The notes below the pieces were generated by a model, which worked only from the letters and a program-made list of their open reading frames with translations, did not search any database and was not told the DNA's origin. DNA of 64,000 nt, from assembly GCA_009778385.1 (NCBI GenBank), contig WRJX01000105.1, positions 145,053 to 209,052 on the forward strand. Reading direction: 5' to 3'. Both the position numbers and the translations under genes were made by a program. The stretch comes from Candidatus Bathycorpusculum sp. (GTDB lineage: Archaea > Thermoproteota > Bathyarchaeia > Bathyarchaeales > Bathycorpusculaceae). Positions 48,670-58,999 of the stretch are shown here, in pieces. Every line of letters starts with the position of its first letter. Position 1 is the first letter of the stretch.

Positions 48670-49419
48670 GTGAATTTTTTGATGACTTATCAGTTGTCGG
48701 GGAACATGCAAGTTTGTTCAAAGATTGGCGTAATTTTGCCAACGTATGGTGAAGCAGAAAATATTGTAAATCTCATTAGCGATATTGAAGCTCTAAACCT
48801 TGACACTTCTATCTTGGTTATTGACGATTTAAGTCCTGACCACACTGCAGAATTTGTTCGGCAAATGCAGCAAAAATACAGCAACATCATCTTGTGTGTT
48901 CGACCTAAAAAAACTGGATTAGGCACTGCAATTACTGATGGATTTAAGATTTTTCTCTCAATGCAAACATTGCCTAAATACGTTATAACAATGGATGCCG
49001 ATTATTCTCATGACCCAAAAGCTATACCGCAATTGCTTTCAAACATGGAAACAAACTGTGGGGTAGTAATTGGTAGCCGCTACTGCGAAGGTGGAAAAAC
49101 CGCGGGGTGGCCTTTCACACGTAAAATCATCAGTAGAGTCGCCAATTTTATTGCTCAAAACTCTCTTGGACTTAATCTTCACGACTGTACCAGTGGTTTT
49201 CGCTGTTACTCTACTGATTTTCTTCAAGAAGTCATCAGCAATCTACACAGCCAAACATACGAAATACAAATAGAAACCATCCGGCAAGCAGTTTCAAAGG
49301 ATTTTCTAGTCAAAGAGACCCCCATTTTGTTTGTTAACCGCAAACGCGGTAAATCCAAACTTACATTAACCGAAATTAAAAGTTATTTAACTTACACTTT
49401 TAAGGCTGCCACACCTTAA
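48670..49419 (+). CDS. Dolichol-phosphate mannosyltransferase-like GT2
   Basis: VILPTYGEAENIVNLISDIEAL, LVIDDLSPDHTAEFV, ITMDADYSHDPKAIPQLL, VIGSRYCEGGKTAGWPFTRKIISRVANF. Confidence 0.92.
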   Translation: MNFLMTYQLSGNMQVCSKIGVILPTYGEAENIVNLISDIEALNLDTSILVIDDLSPDHTAEFVRQMQQKYSNIILCVRPKKTGLGTAITDGFKIFLSMQTLPKYVITMDADYSHDPKAIPQLLSNMETNCGVVIGSRYCEGGKTAGWPFTRKIISRVANFIAQNSLGLNLHDCTSGFRCYSTDFLQEVISNLHSQTYEIQIETIRQAVSKDFLVKETPILFVNRKRGKSKLTLTEIKSYLTYTFKAATP

Positions 49420-49461
49420 CGTTTCGAGTCGCGATATGCTTTTATCTGCTTTGAACCATTT

Positions 49462-51183
49462 TTGTATAGTTTAGTATCAATGTGGCTTGGAAATTTGAGG
49501 GGTAACCTGCTGCTAAAACGTATCGTTTCATCAAAAAAGTTACTTACTGTTTCAGTTGCTTTACTTATTTTAAGCATTACCTTGGCTATGGCAAGCATTT
49601 ACTCCGTGCAGACTGGACAAACACAAACTGTTGTTTTGTTTGACGAAACTTTCCATTTATCCTCAATGGAAACTCGCCGACAGGGTTTAGGTTCCTTTCA
49701 CGGCGGAGAAAACCTCACAATTCAAGTCCAAAGCAACCCTGGACTCATGAACTTTTCAATAATTACGTATCGGGCAACCAACTTTACTGAACAATCCATA
49801 GGTGACATCACTTTCTCTTTTATTGCAGGTGCTGACTACTACGAAACTGTGTTTTACTGTTTACCCCAAACCTCTGGTGACGTACATTTAACAGTGACTG
49901 TCAACAAACCTGCTGTTGAGTATCCCTGTAGTATGCTTAACAGCCCAGCAAAAGTGCTATTTGTAGCAAGCATATCTGTAATATTTCTCATCACCCTGAA
50001 AGCAGCTGTTAACCAAACCACCAAAACTCTTTTGCCCACTGTTTTACCCTCAATTAGCCGAAATGGACACAAGCGCTTAATCACTCTGCTTTTTATCTCT
50101 TTGATTGTTTGGTTTAGTCTTTTAGCAACAAACTCTAACCCCCTCTCTGACTTCGAAGATTGGTATACTGATCACGCACGGCACCCCTACACGTCAACCT
50201 TATTCTTGACTAGAAACTTTGCAGTGTTCAATACTCCACTTGGTGACCTATCAAGCAGCGACAATTCTTACTACAAATTTACCACTTGGCCCGAAATGCC
50301 CCACCTTTACCCGATGGGAAGCATTTTCTTGTTTATGCCTTTTGCCCTTATGCTCCAAAACGGTGCCGATCCTACGCTTGTCTTTAAACTGGAAATTGTC
50401 CTATTTCTTGTGGTGGCACATATTTGTCTGTACTTTTTCTTAAAATATTTCTGGAAAAAACCTCTTGATTTACCATGGAAGCTTATCGGGGTCTACATAA
50501 TTTATGTTTCACTTGTTATTTTTGCGGCTAATGGCATGTTTGACTCGGTTGCGTTTCTGTTTAGTCTATTTGGGTTAATCCTGTTTTTGACCAAGCGGTA
50601 TGATTATTTCATTTTGATGGTTGGAGTTTCAATTATTTTCAAATATCAAGCTGGCATCTTCTTGCTACCCTTAATAATTTGCGCTCTTGTTGAGCTTTAC
50701 CGCACAAACAAGTTCTTTGGACTTATCCAAAATAGGCCTGTACTTGTTGGAGCTGCTTTAGCTGTTGCCAGTGGGGTCACTGCTGTTCTTAGTGCCCCTT
50801 ACTTAATGCAGGTTCGACCTGAACTTATCATGAACGGAATTAACGCGTTTAATCCTCACTCACAGGTTTCTTGGTGGCTCCAAATCTTAGCTGTTGCATT
50901 AACTTTAGCAGTTACACTTGTTTACACTGCTTACATATACAAACAAAACAGTTTGATGGCTCTTTCAGCAATATTTCTGTTGTTGCCAAGTTTTATGATG
51001 CCTTACATCCAAAACTGGTACCTTCCTTTTCTGTTTGTTTACATTTTGATACCACAGGAAAAGAAAGTGCTTGGTGCAACAATGATTTGGTTGGTATTTA
51101 TGGTGATAATGCTTTCTTTTGGTGGTGCATCATTTAATCCGTTTTTAATTATCGAGAACATAAAAATAATGCTCCACCTTTAG
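49462..51183 (+). CDS. Polytopic membrane protein, possible GT-C glycosyltransferase
   Basis: 573 aa, many TM segments, loop SNPLSDFEDWYTDHARHPYTS; follows the DPM-like gene. Confidence 0.65.
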   Translation: MYSLVSMWLGNLRGNLLLKRIVSSKKLLTVSVALLILSITLAMASIYSVQTGQTQTVVLFDETFHLSSMETRRQGLGSFHGGENLTIQVQSNPGLMNFSIITYRATNFTEQSIGDITFSFIAGADYYETVFYCLPQTSGDVHLTVTVNKPAVEYPCSMLNSPAKVLFVASISVIFLITLKAAVNQTTKTLLPTVLPSISRNGHKRLITLLFISLIVWFSLLATNSNPLSDFEDWYTDHARHPYTSTLFLTRNFAVFNTPLGDLSSSDNSYYKFTTWPEMPHLYPMGSIFLFMPFALMLQNGADPTLVFKLEIVLFLVVAHICLYFFLKYFWKKPLDLPWKLIGVYIIYVSLVIFAANGMFDSVAFLFSLFGLILFLTKRYDYFILMVGVSIIFKYQAGIFLLPLIICALVELYRTNKFFGLIQNRPVLVGAALAVASGVTAVLSAPYLMQVRPELIMNGINAFNPHSQVSWWLQILAVALTLAVTLVYTAYIYKQNSLMALSAIFLLLPSFMMPYIQNWYLPFLFVYILIPQEKKVLGATMIWLVFMVIMLSFGGASFNPFLIIENIKIMLHL

Positions 51184-51267
51184 TTTCAAGGTAACATACA
51201 AACATAGCACTCTTGTAGTTATGGTTAATAGGGAAAAAGGCATTATAACCTGTTTAGGGTGGTGCAC

Positions 51268-52503
51268 ATGTCTTCGAGGGATTTTGTTTACTCCAAATTC
51301 ACAGAGTTTTACAATAACTCCTCAACAGTGATTCCTGCGCCGTCAAGTTTTGAACAACGTGAATTTGCCTACCTCATGTTTAAGGAACGTTTCATGGTTC
51401 GCCACAAACGTTTCGAAAGTATGCAAGTTTTTCAAAACGTTTTAGCCAGAAACGTGCCCTCGGACGTTTATCACTCCTGTGCCTACTATGAAAGTCCTGA
51501 TCTTGAAATGGACAAAAAAGGTTGGATTGGTTCTGATCTTGTTTTTGACATAGATGCAGATCACATTCCTACATCATGTGGTAAAATCCATGATGAATGG
51601 ACCTGCCAAAAATGCGAGTTCAGTGGGAAAGGCATAACCCCTGAGGAATGCCCAATCTGCGAAGGCGACAAGTTCTCAGCTAAAACTTGGCCCTGTGATC
51701 TTTGTATTGAATCAACACGCATAGAAACTGGCAAACTAATTGACATGCTTACAAAAGACTTTGGGTTTGCTGCTAATGAGCTCCATGTCTTTTTTTCTGG
51801 ACATCGCGGTTACCATGTGCATGTGGAAGATGAGTCAGTGCGTTCACTTGATGCCCTGTCAAGAAAAGAAATCGTTGACTATATAACTGGACTTGGTTTG
51901 TCTGTCATTGATAAAGACACAAAAGAAAAACCTGTTAAAGGCAGAAAGCGAGCGGCTGCCACAAAAAAATTTAATCTACATGATTACGGATGGAACCGAC
52001 GTTTAAAGGTAGGTATGTCAAAGTTTCTTTCAACCGCGACAGCTGAAGATCTAAAAAACTTGGGGTTAAAGAACAAAAATTTGTTTAAAAACAAAGATGT
52101 TATTCTTAAACGTGCTATTGAGGATGGTCAATGGGATCTTATTCCAGGTGTTAGTGTGGCGACATGGCATAAGCTGGCTGAGCAAATTAAAAGCTTGGAG
52201 TCAGCAAACATTGATACGGTTGTAACTACAGATATTCATCGGTTAATCAGGATGAACGGCACTTTGCATGGTAAAACGGGTTTGCTTAAAATAGAATTTC
52301 CAGCGCATCAAATTGACGATTTTGACCCGTTAACTCAAGCAGTAGCTTTTAAAAAGGGCACAGCTAGAGTGTTGGTCTCTGATGCGCCTGAGTTTAGGTT
52401 AGGCGGAGCAACATGGGGACCCTATAAGAACGTTAAGGTTGTGTTGCCCACTGCTGCGGCGGTCATGCTTATCCTAAAGGGCAGAGCTGAGGTGGCAAAT
52501 TAA
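51268..52503 (+). CDS. priS: DNA primase small (catalytic) subunit PriS
   Basis: LVFDIDADHI, HVFFSGHRGYHVHVEDE, TDIHRLIRMNGTLHGKTGL. Confidence 0.96.
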   Translation: MSSRDFVYSKFTEFYNNSSTVIPAPSSFEQREFAYLMFKERFMVRHKRFESMQVFQNVLARNVPSDVYHSCAYYESPDLEMDKKGWIGSDLVFDIDADHIPTSCGKIHDEWTCQKCEFSGKGITPEECPICEGDKFSAKTWPCDLCIESTRIETGKLIDMLTKDFGFAANELHVFFSGHRGYHVHVEDESVRSLDALSRKEIVDYITGLGLSVIDKDTKEKPVKGRKRAAATKKFNLHDYGWNRRLKVGMSKFLSTATAEDLKNLGLKNKNLFKNKDVILKRAIEDGQWDLIPGVSVATWHKLAEQIKSLESANIDTVVTTDIHRLIRMNGTLHGKTGLLKIEFPAHQIDDFDPLTQAVAFKKGTARVLVSDAPEFRLGGATWGPYKNVKVVLPTAAAVMLILKGRAEVAN

Positions 52504-53048
52504 TGTATGACGAACTATACCAAGCATGGAAACACGAAGTAACAGAGCCTACACTTGGTACTTTACCGCGTGACTTTTATGAACACATTACTCGGTATCT
52601 GCGTAAAATAAAAGAAGAAAATAGTTTAATGGATAATAAGACTCTTAAAACGACTCTGCTTGAAAAAGAAGCTGCCAATGTTAAGCGTATGCTTGGGGAA
52701 TTATTGTGGGCAAGATACAAAAAAATAGTCAAATTTACCACTCAAACCCAAAAACTCTCTACTGAACTGTTAGCGTTTGAGGAAGCCCAAATCTTTGAGA
52801 GTTTTGTCCCCTTTACTGAAGCTTATCAAAAATTTGCTAAAAGTTTGCTTCAAGGTCAAACCCGTCAGTCAAATCAGGAACCACACAAACGCGTTACTCT
52901 ACGTTTTTCTAAAGATATTCCTCAGATCATGGGTGCCGATATGAAGTCCTATGGGCCATTTATTGTTGAAGACATTGCATCTTTGCCGGTTCAAAACGCT
53001 AAAATCTTTGTAAAGCAAGGGTTAGCAGTAATAGTCGATGTAACCTAA
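52503..53048 (+). CDS. GINS complex subunit (Gins51/15-like)
   Basis: MYDELYQAWKHEVTEPTLGTLPRDFYEHITRYLRKIKEEN, A/B-domain arrangement; coupled to priS as in many archaea. Confidence 0.88.
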   Translation: MYDELYQAWKHEVTEPTLGTLPRDFYEHITRYLRKIKEENSLMDNKTLKTTLLEKEAANVKRMLGELLWARYKKIVKFTTQTQKLSTELLAFEEAQIFESFVPFTEAYQKFAKSLLQGQTRQSNQEPHKRVTLRFSKDIPQIMGADMKSYGPFIVEDIASLPVQNAKIFVKQGLAVIVDVT

Positions 53049-53068
53049 CAGCTTATTTTGTTGTTAGA

Positions 53069-54145
53069 TTACTTTTGGCTATTGATGCTTTTGGCATATT
53101 TTCTGTTTTTGTACATATGCCCTAAGTTTTTGACTGAAAATATCAAAAGCGGATAAACGATAATCCATATTATCGAATAGAGTGGTCCATAGTATTTGTG
53201 GAATAAGTCTACGTTTGGCGAGGTTACACCGTACTGCATGCTAATCATAAAAATTGTTATAATCCTGAAAATGTTGATAAAATATGTGACAACTGCACCA
53301 ATGATGAAACATCCAATTTTTGCTTTCCAAGAAATTGGCATGCGCTTTAAGAACAGCAGTATAACAACGGTGTAGATTAGGAAGCTTTCTATGCCTGCGC
53401 AGGGCCATGCAATACCCAATTGGGTGGTTCCCATTGGTCCTGAAACAGTTAAGATTGGCATTGTTCCGTGAAGTGAATCCGTGGAGCTAGTTAGAATTGT
53501 GCTGTAACCCATTAGATTAAAGATTATACTGGCTATTGAGGCAGTGGTGGGCACAAAAGCCTGAAACAATGTAAATTGACCATACGGATACATGTTGTCA
53601 ATAGCATATATTCCTCCAACCATTACCATGAAAGACAGGGGGATGGCATAGTTGATTAAGCCTTTTTTCCCAAACATCAAAAAAGCAATCGCTGCAAAGA
53701 AAGCTGCAAAAACCAAGTATTCAATTGACATGGGCATAGCTGAGGCCCAGTCTCCCTGCATATTGTTAGCCAATGCCCAATTGGTGATGACGTTATTTAA
53801 ATCTAAATAGTAAGATACCCAAACGTAAATAGTGGGTAGAATCATAATTAAAGAAAGCAGGATAACACGGGGTGAAAGCGTCTTGACAAGTTTTGTGTCT
53901 TTAAAGTTTTCCCAGCCTAAAATCAGCTCAAGACCAATTAACCAAACAAAAAATAGCTCAAACGTTCTGCCTTTCCACATGGATTCAAATGATGTAGCAT
54001 CTAAGAAGTACAACCAAACCAGTGGAATAAGAAACACAATCAACGGCAGTAAAGGCAAAAGCATTCTGGGTTGATTTCTGATATGCTCAAAAATTTTGGG
54101 CATTATGCTACCGATCCATCTTACATATAATAGGTTTAACCACAA
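53069..54145 (-). CDS. Archaeosortase/exosortase family protein
   Basis: Polytopic; IAWPCAGIESFLIYTVVILLFLKRMPISWKAK and YFINIFRIITIFMIS match the Cys...Arg catalytic motifs of the family. Confidence 0.88.
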   Translation of the reverse strand: MWLNLLYVRWIGSIMPKIFEHIRNQPRMLLPLLPLIVFLIPLVWLYFLDATSFESMWKGRTFELFFVWLIGLELILGWENFKDTKLVKTLSPRVILLSLIMILPTIYVWVSYYLDLNNVITNWALANNMQGDWASAMPMSIEYLVFAAFFAAIAFLMFGKKGLINYAIPLSFMVMVGGIYAIDNMYPYGQFTLFQAFVPTTASIASIIFNLMGYSTILTSSTDSLHGTMPILTVSGPMGTTQLGIAWPCAGIESFLIYTVVILLFLKRMPISWKAKIGCFIIGAVVTYFINIFRIITIFMISMQYGVTSPNVDLFHKYYGPLYSIIWIIVYPLLIFSVKNLGHMYKNRKYAKSINSQK

Positions 54146-54506
54146 TCATAAAAAGAATTTCCCAAAATATTTTCAAAAACATTTTTTCGTTGCTTCCATG
54201 GAGTTGTTTTCTTGTCTGGTGTCTATAGCTGCTTGTTGTGGTTTTATGCTAAAACCAGTTTGGGCAAGGGTAACAGGCCATCTATTTGGCATCTAATCTT
54301 CAATGCATGCAGAAAATCTTATAGGTCATAAGAACTATAATGGTGCTGAAACAATTCAGTATGTCAAAAAAACTTTTTTTAACCCATTACTCTATTTATT
54401 GAACGGGTTGTTTTGTTTGGTTGTTCTTTGTTTTAGATTTAAAAGTGAAAAAGTATAAGAATGGGTGCGTTACTTTTATGGAAAGCTAAAGCTGGTAGTG
54501 AACAAA

Positions 54507-54782
54507 GTGAACGTTCCTAAAGAAGTCAAGACTTACTGTCCAAAATGTAAAGCTCATGAAGCTCATGCTGTAACCCTGTACAAGGCTGGAAAACGTAGAG
54601 CCTTGGCAGTTGGCGAACGTGCCCACGCTAGAGAAAAAAGAGGCTATGGTGGACAAAAATATGCCCTCCAACACGAATTCGCCAAAACAACCAAAAAACA
54701 AACTTTACGTTTGAAATGTAAAAAATGTGGTTACATGCGCCACAAAGATGGAATAAGACTAAGAAAATTAGCCCTAGTTTAA
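54507..54782 (+). CDS. Ribosomal protein eL42 (L44e)
   Basis: VPKEVKTYCPKCKAHEAHAVTLYKAGKRRALAVGERAHAREKRGYGGQ...LKCKKCGY. Track ORF starts at 54465; GTG at 54507 preferred. Confidence 0.94.
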   Translation: MNVPKEVKTYCPKCKAHEAHAVTLYKAGKRRALAVGERAHAREKRGYGGQKYALQHEFAKTTKKQTLRLKCKKCGYMRHKDGIRLRKLALV

Positions 54783-54805
54783 ACATATAATGGAGTTAAA
54801 ATGTT

Positions 54806-55003
54806 ATGTCAGAATGGAACAAGCTTATCCCCAAACCGAGCAGCACTTTTTTACGTGTTAAATGCTTAAAATGCGGTAACGAACAATTAGTGTTTAGTCA
54901 CGCAACAAACAAAGTAACATGCAACGTATGCAATGAAACTTTAGCTGCACCAGCAGGCGGAAAAGCGAAAATCAATGGCGAAATCCTTTCAGCATTAGAG
55001 TAA
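54806..55003 (+). CDS. Ribosomal protein eS27
   Basis: TFLRVKCLKCGNEQLVFSHATNKVTCNVCNETLAAPAGGKAKINGEIL. Confidence 0.95.
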   Translation: MSEWNKLIPKPSSTFLRVKCLKCGNEQLVFSHATNKVTCNVCNETLAAPAGGKAKINGEILSALE

Positions 55004-55028
55004 ACAAAACAGTCGAGGATGTTGTGAA

Positions 55029-55814
55029 ATGGCAGAGCGTAAGCCTGAATGGCCAGAAAATGGCGATCTAGTAATTGCTACTATAGAGTCTGTAACTGAC
55101 TATGGTGCTTACGCGAAACTTGATGAATTCAATAAACGTGGACTGCTTCACGTTTCCGAAATTTCTTCTTCATGGATTCGTAATATCCGCGATTTTGTAC
55201 GTGAAGGACAAAAAGTTGTCCTCAAAGTTTTGCGTGTAGATTCTGAAAAAGGGCACATTGACCTCTCTCTGCGTCGAGTTACTAAACGTGAACGTATCGA
55301 AAAAATTATGTCATGGAAAAAGGAACGCAAAGGTGAAGCTTTACTCCGTGAAGTCGCAACAAAAGTCGGCTTAACTGCTGATGAACTTTACCAGCAAGCC
55401 GGAGAAAAAATTGACGAAAAATTTGGTATATATGAAGGATTTGAAAAAGCAGTAAAAGATGGTTCCGAAGCACTAACAAAGATTGGGGTTCCAGAAAAAA
55501 TTGCCGCCATTTTTGCCGAAGTTGGCGAAGAACGTATTCACGTAAAAATGGTCAAGGTCAAAGGAATCCTTGAAATCAGATGTATGAAACCAAACGGCGT
55601 AAAAATAATCAAAGAAGCATTTGCAGCAGCAAAAGCAGAAAAAATTCGTGCCGCCGAGGTAAAATTCTACGTTATTGCTGCGCCAAAGTACAGCATTGAA
55701 GCCCGAGCAGAGAATTATAAGAAAGCTGAAGAGGTCTTCCAGAAAGCTGCCCAAAGTGTCGTGTCAAATATTACTAAAGCAGGCGGACAAGGCACTTTTA
55801 GAAGGGAAAAATAG
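55029..55814 (+). CDS. Translation initiation factor aIF2 alpha
   Basis: PENGDLVIATIESVTDYGAYAKLDEFNKRGLLHVSEISSSWIRNIRDFVREGQKVVLKVLRVD. Confidence 0.96.
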   Translation: MAERKPEWPENGDLVIATIESVTDYGAYAKLDEFNKRGLLHVSEISSSWIRNIRDFVREGQKVVLKVLRVDSEKGHIDLSLRRVTKRERIEKIMSWKKERKGEALLREVATKVGLTADELYQQAGEKIDEKFGIYEGFEKAVKDGSEALTKIGVPEKIAAIFAEVGEERIHVKMVKVKGILEIRCMKPNGVKIIKEAFAAAKAEKIRAAEVKFYVIAAPKYSIEARAENYKKAEEVFQKAAQSVVSNITKAGGQGTFRREK

Positions 55815-55815
55815 T

Positions 55816-55983
55816 TTGGTTTGGCAACTAAGAAAATGCGTTAAGTGTAATCATTACACATTAAATAAAACGACATGTCCTTACTGCAGTGGTACTGTAA
55901 AGATTCCTCATCCAGCCAAGTTTTCCCCTGATGATAAGTACCTGAAATATCGTATGGCAATGAAAAGAGGTAGCGAAGAGTAA
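55816..55983 (+). CDS. nop10: H/ACA RNP protein Nop10
   Basis: MVWQLRKCVKCNHYTLNKTTCPYCSGTVKIPHPAKFSPDDKYLKYRMAMKRGSEE from TTG at 55816; shown in the track only as part of a longer ORF (55675-55983). Confidence 0.94.
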   Translation: MVWQLRKCVKCNHYTLNKTTCPYCSGTVKIPHPAKFSPDDKYLKYRMAMKRGSEE

Positions 55984-56759
55984 TGAAAGAAACATACATT
56001 AAAGAACTTCGGCAAATCCAACCTAACAACCCCGTTTTAATTGAAGGCCTTCCAGGATTAGGTTTAGTTGGCAAAATCGCTATGCGATACTTAATTAAAC
56101 AATTGAAAGCCCAAAAAATCGCTTACCTATACTCACCGCACTTTCCATATTTTGTCTTAGTTAACAAAAAGGGTAACGTACGTTTACTACGTGGTGCCTT
56201 TTATTACTGGAAAAACCCAAAAGAGGATGCAAACGACCTTATCCTGTTTACTGGTGACAGCCAATCACAAACCATTGAAGGTCAATATGAAATCGCTGAT
56301 CGCATGCTAGACTACGCAGAGAAAAATCATGTACACACCATTGCAACAATTGGTGGTTACCGTATGGAAGCAAAAGATAAACCTAAAGTCTTTGTCACCG
56401 CAACCCGTAAAGGTATAATTGATAAATCAATTGAAGCAGGTGCATCCTTAAGCGCTTCAGGGAGTCCAATAGTTGGAACTGCAGGCTTAATCTTGGGTTT
56501 ATCGAAATTTAAAAAAATCAATGCTCTATGTCTTCTGGGCGAAACACGTGGTTATCTTCCTGACCCGTTAGCAGCAAAAAGTGTTCTTGAAATTCTAAAG
56601 AACACCTTTAATTTTGATGTTGATCTAAACGGGTTAGATGAAGAAATTTCTCGAGCAGAAACAATGGTCACACGCCTACAAGCAATCGAAGAAAAACGGG
56701 CGCTACAGGCAGAAGAAACAAAGAAACAAGATGAAAAGAAAACAACCTACATATCTTAA
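55983..56759 (+). CDS. PAC2-family proteasome assembly chaperone-like protein
   Basis: NPVLIEGLPGLGLVGKIAMRYLIKQL, GTAGLILGLSKFKKINALCLLGETRGYLPDPLAAKSVLEIL. Confidence 0.9.
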   Translation: MKETYIKELRQIQPNNPVLIEGLPGLGLVGKIAMRYLIKQLKAQKIAYLYSPHFPYFVLVNKKGNVRLLRGAFYYWKNPKEDANDLILFTGDSQSQTIEGQYEIADRMLDYAEKNHVHTIATIGGYRMEAKDKPKVFVTATRKGIIDKSIEAGASLSASGSPIVGTAGLILGLSKFKKINALCLLGETRGYLPDPLAAKSVLEILKNTFNFDVDLNGLDEEISRAETMVTRLQAIEEKRALQAEETKKQDEKKTTYIS

Positions 56760-56920
56760 CTTTCTCTTGTTTTCTTGAAATGCTTCTTTTTTTTAAATAT
56801 CTGATTTGTTTGGCGATATTTTCGTCTCCAAAAGGTAAAACATTCCAATAATGTGGTGCATTGATTATTTTCGATCTTGCATTCGTTATGGCTGTAGTAA
56901 ACTTTAGGTATTCTCTACGA

Positions 56921-58987
56921 TTAGGTTTTCTTTAGGCATCCTTCACGTGGTTCATAGATAGTTCCTTCTCGGAGCAGTTGACTTATCATGCGTTCAATTT
57001 CGCCTCTTGGGATCTTGTGTTTGGTTTCTAGTTCGCTGACAAATGCGTCTCTTTCAACGATGCCCGTTTGTTTTTCCATGTCCATGAGAACTGATAAGAC
57101 TATATGGAAGCGGTCTCTGATGCTTTTAGGTCTGCCAGTCATGATGATGTCGATGTCAACTTTGAAGCTAGACAAGTCGATTCCTACTTCTTCGAGTGAT
57201 TTTTTCATGATTGCAATTGCTGCTTCGGCGTCTTCTGCAGTTACTTCTTTGCGTAATGCTACACGAGCGCGAGCTTCAGCGCATCTGACTAATGATTCAA
57301 GTTGGCGGGTAGTGATTGCTACTGGGGAGCCTTCTGATTCACTGGCGTTACGCATGGCTAAATAGAACTCTTTAAGTCGTTTTAACGCTTCAGGGTTTAA
57401 CGCTGGGTGTACACTTTTGGCATAACTGACATATTTACGTAAAAGTTCTGTGTCGACTTGTGCTTCAACTGGGCTTATGCCGCGTCTATGGATTTCTAAG
57501 ATGTGTTCTGACATTCTGCTGTCTGATTCTTTATTGGGTACATCACGAAGCACGAAGATTAAATCAAAACGTGACAGGATAGTAACTGGTAGGGAAATGT
57601 TTTCGGCTACTGTGCGATTTGGTTCATACCTGCCCAAGGAGGGGTTAGCCGCTGCTAAAACAGACGTTCGTGCATTAAGGGTTGCAACGATGCCGCCTTT
57701 AGCTACTGAAACGGTGTGTTGTTCCATGGCTTCGTGAATGGCTACTCGGTCTTCAGGACGCATCTTGTCCATTTCGTCAATGCATGCAATGCCTTTATCT
57801 GCTAAAACAAGTGCGCCTGCTTCAAGTGACATTGAACCGCCTTTTTCGCGAACAACAGCTGCAGTTAACCCAGCGGCGGTAGTGCCTCTGCCTGAGGTAT
57901 ATAGGCCTCTTGGAGCGATGCGTGAGACATATTGAAGCATCTGTGATTTGGCGGTACCTGGGTCACCGATGATTAACGCGTTCATTTCGCCTCTCACAGT
58001 CATGTCTGGTAGGCTCCTTGAAACTCCGCCAAAGAGCAGGTACATAACGGCTTCTTTTAGATGTTCATTGCCGAAAATAGATGGGGCGATGCTGCTTATG
58101 ATTTTTTTGTGAACATGAGGGTCACGTGAGAGTTCTATTATTTTTGCTTCTTCTTCGGGTGATGGTGGTGAGGTTTCGGGTTCTTTACCTAAAAGTTCAA
58201 CAGAGTTGGCTTCTAGTTGAAGGATGAATGTGCGGAGTTTTCCCATGCCTATTAGTGATGGTGCATGAGCGTGGACTATGCCAACTATGGAAACATGGTC
58301 TCCGGGGCGTGCTTGATCCACGATTTCGTCACCGACTAATTTTACTGCCAAAACCCTAGGTAACTGTCCAGGTGGCAGGTCTTCTGGTTTTTCTTGTAAT
58401 CTTAGATCTTGTGAGTCTATGAATGTGGACTCTTCTTGGGCAAACTCAAATGGGCCTTCTTTTCCGCAATCGGGTGCCATGCAGACTGCTGGGGCTTTAA
58501 GGAATTGTCCTGTTTGTTCAATTTTCATTATTGTTCCACAACGTTTGCATTTATATGCTGCTTGCAGAACCATTGGACGAACTGGTGTGGCGCGGACGAC
58601 AATGCCTTCGACAAGAATTAATTTGCCCATATTTTTGGAGCCAATTTTACGTAATGCTTCTTTGCCTAAGAGTTTGGCAACGCGCACGGTAATTTTTTCT
58701 ATTTTTTCGGCGTACTCATGGTCTTCAATTCTTAGTTGTTCATATGCTGCTTTGCTTGCATATTCCAAATATTCTTCAGGTTTGTTGAGCAATTGTTCAG
58801 CTAGAGTCTGGTCAAAACTATATAATTCATCAAAATTGATTGTAACGCTGGTTTTTCCTGTAATGGCTAATTGGCTGATCTTTGTTCTATACTTTTCTTT
58901 TTGTCCTTTTTCAGAATCTACATTAAAGATTTTGAAGAACTCCAAGAAACGTTCCTGTGGATCAACTTGTTCAACGTCTTTAGCCAT
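56921..58987 (-). CDS. mcm: Replicative helicase MCM
   Basis: NALIIGDPGTAKSQMLQYVSRIAPRGLYTSGRGTTAAGLTAAVVRE, GIACIDEMDKM, ILSRFDLIFVLRD arginine finger; C-terminal wHTH. Confidence 0.98.
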   Translation of the reverse strand: MAKDVEQVDPQERFLEFFKIFNVDSEKGQKEKYRTKISQLAITGKTSVTINFDELYSFDQTLAEQLLNKPEEYLEYASKAAYEQLRIEDHEYAEKIEKITVRVAKLLGKEALRKIGSKNMGKLILVEGIVVRATPVRPMVLQAAYKCKRCGTIMKIEQTGQFLKAPAVCMAPDCGKEGPFEFAQEESTFIDSQDLRLQEKPEDLPPGQLPRVLAVKLVGDEIVDQARPGDHVSIVGIVHAHAPSLIGMGKLRTFILQLEANSVELLGKEPETSPPSPEEEAKIIELSRDPHVHKKIISSIAPSIFGNEHLKEAVMYLLFGGVSRSLPDMTVRGEMNALIIGDPGTAKSQMLQYVSRIAPRGLYTSGRGTTAAGLTAAVVREKGGSMSLEAGALVLADKGIACIDEMDKMRPEDRVAIHEAMEQHTVSVAKGGIVATLNARTSVLAAANPSLGRYEPNRTVAENISLPVTILSRFDLIFVLRDVPNKESDSRMSEHILEIHRRGISPVEAQVDTELLRKYVSYAKSVHPALNPEALKRLKEFYLAMRNASESEGSPVAITTRQLESLVRCAEARARVALRKEVTAEDAEAAIAIMKKSLEEVGIDLSSFKVDIDIIMTGRPKSIRDRFHIVLSVLMDMEKQTGIVERDAFVSELETKHKIPRGEIERMISQLLREGTIYEPREGCLKKT

Positions 58988-58999
58988 TCATAATTCCGC

